56,880 nucleotides of DNA from JBDTES01 sp039922435 (GTDB taxonomy: Bacteria; Patescibacteriota; Saccharimonadia; Saccharimonadales; UBA4665). The position numbers were made by a program, and so were the translations under genes. The notes below the pieces were generated by a model that did not search any database, had not been told where the DNA came from, and worked only from the letters and a program-made list of their open reading frames with translations. This document shows positions 33,988 through 42,222 of this stretch, piece after piece. The first letter of the stretch is position 1; each line of letters opens with the position of its first letter. The stretch lies in NCBI GenBank assembly GCA_039922435.1, contig JBDTES010000029.1, positions 1-56,880 of the forward strand, read 5' to 3'.

Positions 33988-34767
33988 CTAGCTATTCGTT
34001 AGGCGCCGTGCAACTATAACCTCCAGATCAGAAGTCGAACAGAACTGTTGGCCCTCAGAACTAACACACCTAACATTGTTGCCAGCTGGATCATTAGAGG
34101 CATTAATTATATTACCAATATGATGGCCAGCGGTATCAGCTGCAATCTTTTGTTCACTACAATCATCACCTCCGCCCAGATTGGCCCCACTAGCGCAAAC
34201 TAGATCATTATCACCGTAAGTAACACCAACTTCTATTCTGTACAAGCCTGATGGTAGTGGGGTTATACTGAATCTAGATAATCTCATATGCTCAGGAATC
34301 AACTCTTGGCCACTACCTGGTACGCTCAGCGCGCTATTCTTAGTCGGATTAGAATCCTGCATTAACGGGACAAAAGTATCCGGGCAGCTACCTCCACTAG
34401 TTAGTGTATCTCGCCAGAGTGCATGCTGGGTCTGGAGGACTGCTGCACTAGCATCTACCGGAGGAGCGCTTACCTGCCTACCAAGCAGATAGCTATAGCG
34501 CACCGCCCCAATACAGATAAAACCCGGAGTGTCGGTTGTACTAAATGCCGGCGCTGCACCACCTAGCCGTAGCTGATTAGAAATATCATCCATCACATTC
34601 CGCGCAATCTCTTGGACATTGGCCTGATTGTTGCCCTTAACGTACATTTTACCTAAATTCAGAAGTGTAACTGTACAAATTATCAGCAGTACCGACAGTA
34701 CGGATAAAGCTATCATGAGCTCAACGATAGTAAAACCGGCACTTCCATCGTAAGAAATCTTCTTCAT
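33988..34767 (-). CDS. Type IV prepilin-like protein (PilW-like)
   Basis: 259 residues. Leader ends SAG, then FTIVELMIALSVLSVLLII with Glu at +5, the prepilin peptidase signature. The extracellular domain has about eight cysteines (for example SGANLGGGDDC, NNVRCVSSEGQQFC). Followed by the PilX-like gene; probably a minor pilin priming assembly. Separated from the upstream prepilins by a plus-strand gene at 34950. Confidence 0.87.
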   Translation of the reverse strand: MKKISYDGSAGFTIVELMIALSVLSVLLIICTVTLLNLGKMYVKGNNQANVQEIARNVMDDISNQLRLGGAAPAFSTTDTPGFICIGAVRYSYLLGRQVSAPPVDASAAVLQTQHALWRDTLTSGGSCPDTFVPLMQDSNPTKNSALSVPGSGQELIPEHMRLSRFSITPLPSGLYRIEVGVTYGDNDLVCASGANLGGGDDCSEQKIAADTAGHHIGNIINASNDPAGNNVRCVSSEGQQFCSTSDLEVIVARRLTNS

Positions 34768-34949
34768 TTATTCATTCACCCATTTTGGCTATTTTTATAA
34801 TTGCCATAAGCATAAACTTTACTTTATATGATTACATCTAAACCAGCAAGAGCTGCTATCTATAGGCTAAATATCTTACGCTTATAGACTTTAATACTGT
34901 CGACGTGTTAAATTAAGTCATATAGTAAAGGGTATGGGGCTAAGATATT

Positions 34950-35453
34950 ATGACAAAGTTTTCAAAGATAATCATTTTTACAGCAATTATTATAGCTTTT
35001 ATTGTCGGTGGTGTTGTCGGTAAATTTGTGTTTGGCAGTAATCAGCCAACCAAAGATAGTAATAATAATGCTAGTAACAACGCTTCGACTCTAGCCAAAA
35101 CTGACAAGCTAACATCAATCCTAGCAAAACCTCTAAGTTATATCGGTGACACAGTAGTGGTAGAAGGATCTATCTATAAAATTGATAACGATTATTACTT
35201 AATCGAGCACACCGAAGATACCTCGAAAGAGCAATCAAACTCTATCAAGCTGGATCTAAGCAAATCTAAGATTGATATTTCCAAATATGCAATGGACGGA
35301 TCCACTAAAAATACAACTATCCAAACTGGACCACCCAAGCCGGACACAATCAAACCAGGCGCAGTAATCACCGGTAAAATATCAAACAATGAGTCCGGCA
35401 ATCAATTTGTATTAATCGTGAGCTCTATTGAGACAGCTAAAGCAGATAAATAG
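34950..35453 (+). CDS. Membrane-anchored OB-fold-like protein
   Basis: 167 residues on the strand opposite to the pilus genes. One N-terminal membrane segment (about 7-29), an Asn/Ser-rich linker, then an outer domain whose strands (DTVVVEGSIYKIDNDYYLIEH... PGAVITGKISNNESGNQFVLIVSSI) look like an OB fold. Family not identified. Base use is more A/T-rich than its neighbours. It interrupts the prepilin row and may be a later insertion; the link to pili is unproven. Confidence 0.7.
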   Translation: MTKFSKIIIFTAIIIAFIVGGVVGKFVFGSNQPTKDSNNNASNNASTLAKTDKLTSILAKPLSYIGDTVVVEGSIYKIDNDYYLIEHTEDTSKEQSNSIKLDLSKSKIDISKYAMDGSTKNTTIQTGPPKPDTIKPGAVITGKISNNESGNQFVLIVSSIETAKADK

Positions 35454-35788
35454 TTATAAATGGGCGTCTACACCTAGCCCCAAAAGTTAGAGAAGGTTCA
35501 GTTCGGCGGCACGCTACCTGTTATGGCACTACCAAACACTCCCTGCTAACCAGCAAAATACTACTAAGATTGCCGTGATGGCCCTTAATTCGCGTAGTAC
35601 CAGCTCCATAAGCTATCGCTCAAGTAATTAAAAGCTCTCGCCAGCAAATCGAACTACTATTACACAAAAGTATCACAAAATGTCCTAAGACCAATCAGGA
35701 TGACTATAAATATAGTTTTTTAATCTGAACCAATAAATATTTTAGAAACTAAACTAGAGCTCCAACTTACCAAATACTGGAGTTAGAC
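35454..35788. other. Intergenic region of 335 bases, no feature seen
   Basis: Lies between two convergent genes. I see no open frame of protein-like composition, no clear hairpin and no tRNA. A terminator for either gene is not obvious. Confidence 0.4.
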
Positions 35789-37033
35789 TTAAAACGGTGG
35801 GCATTTATTGACGTACCCATAAACTGGCGTGTATATCCAGCCATAATCTGGTACCGAATCATAATAATAGACTGTATTGTAGACGGCCTGTTGAACGTAC
35901 TGTGAATAATACCAACTACCACCAGCATACGTCCAGTACGTACCATTCCCCGGATAAATCCCACTTCCACGGTTTGAACTGAACCACGCAGTATGACTAT
36001 ATACATACTGATATCCAGCAAATTCCTGACGAGACCGGAGGACTGAATGATAACCTACAATGCCCCACTGTGGCTGCGTACCAGTTTGTTCATAAACCTG
36101 TTTACAAATCGGCTGAGCTATTAAGGTTTCCCCTAGCGGTATGGTCGCTTTATTTACGGCTCTGACCGATGGTGAGTTACACGCTAGATAGTCACCTTGG
36201 GCAATACTGGCGGTATACAAATCCCCCCCCGTGAGCCCAGAAAATGTAGTCGTCGATGAGCTATCGGTAGACTGAGTATATGAAGCCCCGCCAGAGTCTG
36301 CCAATTTCACTCCCATATTACTGGCACTAGAAGCACCATTTATATTAGCTGTGGTACAAGAGGGAGTAGTATTACCCGGGCCGGGCCTCATCTGTTTGAC
36401 CGTAACTACGATGGAAGCTGGCCATGGCGCCGGGGCGGGAGCCCCGCCACCACCCACTCCGCCACCACCACCGCCACCACCACCACCGCCCACTCCGCCA
36501 CCACCACCGCCTACGCCACCACCCACTCCTAGGCTATCAGCGCTAATTTGTTCATGCAGTTTGTAGTTAATCTGCTCTTGTTGTTGGCCTAAAGTTCCCA
36601 AACCGGGCCAGTCAATTGTAAACTTAAATATATCTTGGTCAACCGGACTAGAGGCATCAGGTCTCTTTTCGTAGCTCGCATAAATTGTGTAATTGATTGA
36701 GCTATTTACGGGTGCTTGACAGTCACTCGGTGCATCTGCAATATTATTATCGACGCTATAGCGTTGTATTGCCACAGCCTTAGTGACTTCGTCGTAATGC
36801 ATACAAAACCATTGACCAGAGGTATTATACAAATCTGGGTTAGTCACATACGAACGGGCTAGTTCAACTTGAGTGCTAAGGAGCTCGAGGGCTCTAGAAT
36901 GTTCTTGGTTAGTCTGAGAAACGGCTAGTGAGCGATTGGCTGTCGCATAGGAAACCGCAAAAGCCAGCCCCAAAACCGCCAGAGACACCATTACCTCTAT
37001 TATCGTATCCCCCCGTTGCTTACGCCCAATCAT
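35789..37033 (-). CDS. Prepilin with glycine spacer and aromatic-rich tail
   Basis: 414 residues from ATG 37033 (TAATG overlap with the upstream stop; ATG 37039 is also possible). Leader RKQRG, then DTIIEVMVSLAVLGLAF: Glu at +5, but Asp at +1 where Phe is usual. Residues 20-165 are a pilin-like head. About 35 residues of nearly pure Gly with scattered Val then lead through APAPAPWP to an Ig-like or fibronectin-like segment (SIVVTVKQ...). The last 90 residues contain some 20 Tyr and Trp (SWYYSQYVQQAVYNTVYYYD...). The layout suggests a flexible arm presenting a sticky tail from the pilus; function is inferred. Confidence 0.83.
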   Translation of the reverse strand: MIGRKQRGDTIIEVMVSLAVLGLAFAVSYATANRSLAVSQTNQEHSRALELLSTQVELARSYVTNPDLYNTSGQWFCMHYDEVTKAVAIQRYSVDNNIADAPSDCQAPVNSSINYTIYASYEKRPDASSPVDQDIFKFTIDWPGLGTLGQQQEQINYKLHEQISADSLGVGGGVGGGGGGVGGGGGGGGGGGVGGGGAPAPAPWPASIVVTVKQMRPGPGNTTPSCTTANINGASSASNMGVKLADSGGASYTQSTDSSSTTTFSGLTGGDLYTASIAQGDYLACNSPSVRAVNKATIPLGETLIAQPICKQVYEQTGTQPQWGIVGYHSVLRSRQEFAGYQYVYSHTAWFSSNRGSGIYPGNGTYWTYAGGSWYYSQYVQQAVYNTVYYYDSVPDYGWIYTPVYGYVNKCPPF

Positions 37034-37989
37034 TAACATGGTAGCCCGTCTCCCTTTACAAAATTTACGCTAACACTAGTTTGTTGACCATTTTTACCAC
37101 CAATTACGACGCTACCCGTTTTATTTCCTTGACTAAAACACAGTACAACAAAATCACCGTGGCTAAGTACGCTTGTGTTATCAAGGTTAGTTACATTTGG
37201 GACAGTACCAGCACTCACTAGCGTAGCAACCGCCACCGTCTGAGCGCCAGACAGTTGAGTGGCGGCATCGCCAGCACCATAACTACCAAAGCTACCAAAA
37301 AAGCCAACAGCGTATACCGATACGCAATTGACATTAAAATCGCAACGATATGTAGCGGTCGGTGCAAATTCTAAACCATGTTCTAGAGTTCCCTCCTGAC
37401 GCAAGTCAGCACTACTACCGCCAGCCCTAGCCATGAACGCCATTTGTGGTGCAGCCTCACAAAAAGATTGAGCCGACTGCATGCTAGTTGATACAGAACA
37501 CGAACCGGCAGTCGGGGCAAACTGACGACCAATAACATTATAAGTTATATATTTAGTTGCATCAGAGGCTCCAGATAAGCTCTGATCAAACTGCAACGCT
37601 TTACCCAGGAATACACAACCAAGGTTTGAACCCTGCTCTACACCAGGGCCAGGCATAGGCTTAATCACCGGCGAACCACTCGTGCCCGCGTCACATACTT
37701 CTCCATCCGGTATTGCGGGATATCGACCGTTAGCAACGTCATCTATCGTGCTACTAATCGTTGACCCAGCAGCCAGCATACCCTGTCTAAAAGCCACGTT
37801 GTCTTGTCTTCCGTTAATAAATACAGCTGCCAATATGAACATAAAGCCCGAAACTGCAAGAAAAATCATTACTTCCAGGATAGTATAGCCCGCCTTGGAA
37901 ACGATACCGCTATCACGTCCACGCTCAAACTGGCGCACCAATGGTACGGCATTGCTATGGGCCAGTGTTTCATTCTCAATTAGGTTCAT
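37033..37989 (-). CDS. Type IV prepilin-like protein
   Basis: 318 residues. Unusually long leader of 34 residues ending SKAG, then YTILEVMIFLAVSGFMFIL with Tyr at +1 and Glu at +5. The extracellular domain is Gly/Ser/Thr-rich with several Cys. The stop overlaps the start of the next prepilin (TAATG), so the two are made together. Probably a minor pilin. A shorter start is possible, but no in-frame ATG lies close to the cleavage site. Confidence 0.83.
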   Translation of the reverse strand: MNLIENETLAHSNAVPLVRQFERGRDSGIVSKAGYTILEVMIFLAVSGFMFILAAVFINGRQDNVAFRQGMLAAGSTISSTIDDVANGRYPAIPDGEVCDAGTSGSPVIKPMPGPGVEQGSNLGCVFLGKALQFDQSLSGASDATKYITYNVIGRQFAPTAGSCSVSTSMQSAQSFCEAAPQMAFMARAGGSSADLRQEGTLEHGLEFAPTATYRCDFNVNCVSVYAVGFFGSFGSYGAGDAATQLSGAQTVAVATLVSAGTVPNVTNLDNTSVLSHGDFVVLCFSQGNKTGSVVIGGKNGQQTSVSVNFVKGDGLPC

Positions 37990-38054
37990 ATTAAGGATAT
38001 TAATAGATAGTTTCCCTCAGGGTGAATTATAGCATAAGCGATTAGTCACCGACA

Positions 38055-38933
38055 TCAACGCAAGAGGAATAAGCTCAGATACCAGTCGATAATTTGCGTG
38101 CCAAATAAAACCACGGTCAGGGTAGCCAGGATCAGGAATGGCCCAAACGGAATTGTACTGCTGCGTTTGAGCTTATTTATGGCCATTAGCGGCAGAGAAA
38201 CCAGGCTACCCAGTACAGATGCCGAAAACAGCAATAAAACAGCCTGACCGGGCGCTGCGGCTATCAGGCCGAGTACAAAGCCCAGCTTAACATCGCCACC
38301 GCCAATCCATTTGCCTTTCGATAATACTAATATCAAATAGAACAAACCACCAACTATTACGGCCCCAATAATGTGACCGAGAAGCGACCTAAGTGGACTG
38401 TCTGCTGTCGCTATAACAATAACCGCCTGAACTACGGCCACCAAGCTTAGTGTTGCCACCAATCTGTTGGGTAGCAGCTGCCATTTAATGTCATAAATGG
38501 ACAGCGCCATTAAGACGATTACCATAACCAGCCAAAGCGCTAATACTACAATGGATAGAGCACTACCAAGCGCTAGTGGCCAAAATACATAGCAGAAGAC
38601 AAAGATTAACGCCGTAATGGCCTCTACTAGTGGGTATTGCCACGATATAGACTTATGACAGTAGCGGCACTTACCACGCAGCATTAGCCAGCTAAATATG
38701 GGAATCAAATCTTTGGCAGCCAATTCATGGCGGCAATTCGGGCACATACTGCGTCCATTTACGATCGATAGCTTAGCTAGCGCACTAGCCTGCTTGTCTT
38801 TAGATTCTAACGAACCTTTCTTAGTCTTTGAACTTTTACCCTTAATCTTCCCCTGCTCGTGCAGACGCCAAACTAGGGCGTTCACAAAACTACCCCACGC
38901 GAGCCCTAAGATTGCTAATATTGCAATAACCAT
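38055..38933 (-). CDS. pilD: Prepilin peptidase / N-methyltransferase
   Basis: 292 residues. GSFVNALVWR near the N-terminus, two CxxC pairs (Cys64/67, Cys89/92) in the cytosolic loop, and the aspartyl protease pair Asp148 (SIYDIKW) and Asp214 (GGGDVKLG), with eight or so membrane helices. It removes prepilin leaders and methylates the new N-terminus. A Lys/Ser-rich insert (about 30-52) lies before the first Cys pair. GGGGT precedes the ATG. Separated from pilA by a terminator. Confidence 0.94.
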   Translation of the reverse strand: MVIAILAILGLAWGSFVNALVWRLHEQGKIKGKSSKTKKGSLESKDKQASALAKLSIVNGRSMCPNCRHELAAKDLIPIFSWLMLRGKCRYCHKSISWQYPLVEAITALIFVFCYVFWPLALGSALSIVVLALWLVMVIVLMALSIYDIKWQLLPNRLVATLSLVAVVQAVIVIATADSPLRSLLGHIIGAVIVGGLFYLILVLSKGKWIGGGDVKLGFVLGLIAAAPGQAVLLLFSASVLGSLVSLPLMAINKLKRSSTIPFGPFLILATLTVVLFGTQIIDWYLSLFLLR

Positions 38934-38970
38934 TACCCCAATAATATAGCAAACTTATCTTAAACCCTAA

Positions 38971-38998
38971 ACAAAAAGAACGACCCATTGCTGGGTCG
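38971..38998 (-). terminator. Terminator after pilA
   Basis: Minus strand CGACCCA, loop GCAA, TGGGTCG, then TTCTTTTTGTTT. Separates the pilM-pilA block from pilD and the minor prepilins. Confidence 0.88.
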
Positions 38999-39023
38999 CC
39001 CTTTACTATCGTAATCGACTATC

Positions 39024-39575
39024 TTAGGTGTCGATACACTGGAGCTGGTTATTATTACCACCATTTTCTGTAACATAGAACACTGCCACCGCCCGTGAGC
39101 TTACTTGATAGGTAGGTGTAGCTATAGTCATATCCGGAGCACACTCATGACCAGCCCAGGCCACAATCTGTCCCGGAGTAAGCGCAGAAGCCCCAGTAAC
39201 CGATGGAGCAGCGCCCCCAGTAGCACCAATCTCAGCTAAAACACTCGTACCACCCTGAATCTTAACAACTACCCTACTGCTGTCAGTAGCAGCACCTTTG
39301 GATATAATAGCAGTTCCATCAGGGATTGCTGGTATCGGACTCTGCACAAACCCAGGCATAACGCCGTTATTATTCGTTTCAAAGTTAGATATAGCTGATG
39401 CTACAGATGCAGCATCGCTCTTAATCGTGGTATTACGCGAACTACGCTGCAATGCCGGTACTGCTATCAGCACAATTAAGATAATCAAGGCAGCGATAGC
39501 TAAGACTATCATCACCTCAATAATTGTAAATCCTCGGTCGACAGACCTTTTGAGATCTTTTAACTTTCTAGACAT
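39024..39575 (-). CDS. pilA: Type IV pilin, probable major subunit
   Basis: 183 residues. Leader of 15 ending DRG, then FTIIEVMIVLAIAALIILIVLIAVPALQRSS, the classic Phe+1/Glu+5 helix. A compact head domain follows with two Cys (HECAPDM, LQCIDT) near the end, as in the disulfide loop of type IVa pilins. I call it the major pilin because of its canonical helix, AGGGGA ribosome site, own -10 element and the terminator right after it; expression data would settle this. Confidence 0.87.
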   Translation of the reverse strand: MSRKLKDLKRSVDRGFTIIEVMIVLAIAALIILIVLIAVPALQRSSRNTTIKSDAASVASAISNFETNNNGVMPGFVQSPIPAIPDGTAIISKGAATDSSRVVVKIQGGTSVLAEIGATGGAAPSVTGASALTPGQIVAWAGHECAPDMTIATPTYQVSSRAVAVFYVTENGGNNNQLQCIDT

Positions 39576-39601
39576 TTATTTCCCCTTTTTATGGTGCCCT
39601 T

Positions 39602-39607
39602 ATTATA
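39602..39607 (-). promoter_or_regulatory. pilA -10 element
   Basis: Minus strand TATAAT 27 bases upstream of the pilA ATG, in the 111-base gap after pilC. No clear -35. Confidence 0.5.
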
Positions 39608-39686
39608 CATTTTAGGTTTAATACCCATAGGCTACAGGCTAACTCATTAGCTTAATAAACACAAGCGTTTTTCCACAGGCTATAAT

Positions 39687-40913
39687 CTAACCGGCTATGC
39701 CGCCACTAAAGCCAGACTGTGATACTAGACCATAAATTGGCAACAATATAGCAGCTACAATAAGTAGTGACATCACGCCCATCACGATCATTAAAACCGG
39801 CTCGATAATTGTCGAAACAGCCTTAATCTCGTTATCGACTTCCTTCTCGTAATAATCCGCCACTTTACCTAACATAACCTCGAGCGCTCCAGATTGCTCA
39901 CCAATACTCAACATGTTTGGTACGAGTGGTAGGAAGTTAGGGTCACCATCTAGCGACTCCGATAACGATCTACCTCCCTTAACTTTGGTCGAAGCATTAT
40001 CTAAAGACTTCTTTATATAATAATTATTAACAGCATCGCCAGTAATATCAATCACTCTCAGAAGCGGTACGCCACTAGCTATCAGCGACTGGCCAGTCCG
40101 AGCAAACCGTGCCATATACATCTTGTTAAACAGCGTCGCAACTGGCCAGCTACGCATCTTGAGCTTATCGAAAACCTTTCGTCCACTTTCGCCTTTTGCC
40201 CAACGGCTACCACCGATAATCATAATCCCCAAAATGACTATAACAATCCACCAATAACTAATCACAAAATGCGAGACAGCTAGTAGAGCCACTGTAATAA
40301 ATGGCAGGGTTACACCCGTCATACCATCGTAAACATTTTTGATAGTCGGCAGCACCTTAACAACCATAAAGACCAGAACACCAATCATAACTAGCATAAC
40401 TATTGCTGGGTAGACCATAGCACCTTTAACTTTACCCATAATATCAGCATCTTTCTCTTGCTGATTAGCTAACCTATCTAGCGTCTCATCTAGATTGCCA
40501 GAAGCCTCACCAGCTTCGGTTAGACTAATAAAAACTCGGTCAAAAACTTTTGGGTGAGCCGCTAACGCCGCCGAAAAGGCTTTACCCCCTTCTACCTTAC
40601 TAATGATATCGTTAATAATAGACTGCAAGGCTTTGTTAGAAGTCTGAGCAGCCACCTGCCTAAGCGACTGTAATAGTGGCAGACCAGCGTTAATCAGGGT
40701 TGATAGCTGACGAGAAAATAGGACTTTATCTTTTGACTTTACTTTAGAGAATATCCCACCACTCCGGCTCCCCGAAGCAGCCGTTAGAGATATTGGTACC
40801 TGTCCTTGCTTTTTAATAGCGTCGGCCGCCGCCTGTTCGTTCTCGGCCTGAACATTGCCTTTAACCAATTGTCCAGTTACCGGGACTCTAGCTTCATATC
40901 GAAATGTCAACAT
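39687..40913 (-). CDS. pilC: Type IV pilus platform protein PilC
   Basis: 408 residues: an N-terminal KGNVQAENEQAAADAIKKQG subdomain and two T2SF domains, each with the FxRQLSTLINAGLPLLQSL / FARTGQSLIASGVPLLRVI pattern, and three hydrophobic segments. It forms the inner-membrane base on which PilB and PilT act. Follows pilT on the same strand with a gap of about 100 bases. Confidence 0.94.
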   Translation of the reverse strand: MLTFRYEARVPVTGQLVKGNVQAENEQAAADAIKKQGQVPISLTAASGSRSGGIFSKVKSKDKVLFSRQLSTLINAGLPLLQSLRQVAAQTSNKALQSIINDIISKVEGGKAFSAALAAHPKVFDRVFISLTEAGEASGNLDETLDRLANQQEKDADIMGKVKGAMVYPAIVMLVMIGVLVFMVVKVLPTIKNVYDGMTGVTLPFITVALLAVSHFVISYWWIVIVILGIMIIGGSRWAKGESGRKVFDKLKMRSWPVATLFNKMYMARFARTGQSLIASGVPLLRVIDITGDAVNNYYIKKSLDNASTKVKGGRSLSESLDGDPNFLPLVPNMLSIGEQSGALEVMLGKVADYYEKEVDNEIKAVSTIIEPVLMIVMGVMSLLIVAAILLPIYGLVSQSGFSGGIAG

Positions 40914-41015
40914 GATGTAGCTCCATTATCGTAAATTATAGATAAATTATAGATAGCAAGAGACTTTCTATTATGTAGCATCTGAGTCTTTAAAGTGTTT
41001 AGCTGTCTAGTCATC

Positions 41016-42083
41016 TTAGCCTCTCATTAAGCGATCAAGCTCGTCTACGTCGACCGCTACGGTTCTAGCTTCATCATAAGTCACTGTTCCAGAGTGGATT
41101 AAATTAGCCAACTGTTTATCCATACTCTGCATCCCAAATTCAGCGCCTGTTTGAATCACAGCATCAAGCTGATGAGTCTTGCCCTCACGAATTATGTTAC
41201 GAACAGCTGGGGTAGCCACTAGAATCTCGGCCGCAGCAACTCGTCCACCACCAATTGTTGGAATCAGCCGCTGCGAGCATATCGCCATTAGAATATTGGA
41301 TAGTTGGGATCGAATCTGGGGCTGCTGGTGTGGCGGAAAAACATCGACCATCCGGTCAATCGACTGAGCGGCACTGTTAGTGTGCAAGGTCGCAAACACC
41401 AGGTGTCCAGTCTCGGCAATAGTTATGGCGCTGGCGATTGTCTCGAGGTCACGCATCTCGCCAACTAGCACCACATCAGGGTCTTCCCGCAGCGCACTAC
41501 GTAGCGCCGCGCTAAACGAATAGGTATCGTAGTGAACCTCACGCTGAACGATGACAGATTTAACACTTTTATGAGTGTACTCGATCGGATCTTCGATAGT
41601 TATTATGTGGTCAGCTCGCTCGACATTTATCTTGTGAATTAAAGCCGCTAGACTAGTTGACTTACCAGAGCCAGTTGGACCAGTTACTAACACCAGACCT
41701 CGTGGATAATCAGCAAACTTGGCAACTATTGGCGGTAAGCCCAACTGCTCGATTGTCATAATCTCATTTGGAATAAGCCGCAGTGCCGCCGCTAAATTGC
41801 CACGCTCATGAAAAGCGTTAACTCGAAATCGACCCAAATCGCCAAAAGCGAAACTAAAATCAAACTCTTTATCTTTCAGTAGAATCTGTTTCTGGTCTTC
41901 GTCGAGAATAGCAAAAATTAATGTCTCGACCGTTTCTTCGGTTAGCGAATCAGCTCCGCTAACTGGCCCTAGTGAACCATCAATCCGCATCATTGGAGGC
42001 AAGCCAACCTGCAAGTGTAAGTCAGACCCCTTCTTTTTGACGACTTCTTCTAGTAAAACCTCAATTCGTGGCTGCCCCGACAT
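41016..42083 (-). CDS. pilT: Pilus retraction ATPase PilT
   Basis: 355 residues. PAS-like N-domain, Walker A GPTGSGKS at 135-142, Asp box IEDPIEYTH, Walker B LVGEMRDLETI, His box HLVFATLHTNSA, and AVRNIIREGK near the C-terminus, a PilT hallmark close to the AIRNLIRE motif. Powers pilus retraction, twitching and DNA uptake. Between pilB and pilC. Confidence 0.95.
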   Translation of the reverse strand: MSGQPRIEVLLEEVVKKKGSDLHLQVGLPPMMRIDGSLGPVSGADSLTEETVETLIFAILDEDQKQILLKDKEFDFSFAFGDLGRFRVNAFHERGNLAAALRLIPNEIMTIEQLGLPPIVAKFADYPRGLVLVTGPTGSGKSTSLAALIHKINVERADHIITIEDPIEYTHKSVKSVIVQREVHYDTYSFSAALRSALREDPDVVLVGEMRDLETIASAITIAETGHLVFATLHTNSAAQSIDRMVDVFPPHQQPQIRSQLSNILMAICSQRLIPTIGGGRVAAAEILVATPAVRNIIREGKTHQLDAVIQTGAEFGMQSMDKQLANLIHSGTVTYDEARTVAVDVDELDRLMRG

Positions 42084-42222
42084 TATATGTCCCCCTTCGA
42101 AATTTCAGTTAGCACACCTACACCAAAAAGCCCCCGACGTGTAGCCGGAAAATGTAGATCAATGCTTGAATATTTTTCTGTGATAATCATTGGTTTCCTT
42201 GATTTACTTATCTGATTTCTTA

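Noticed and set aside
36351..36566. Plus-strand frame with a long polyproline tract
   Set aside because: It is the complement of the pilin glycine codons, so the Pro run is a by-product.
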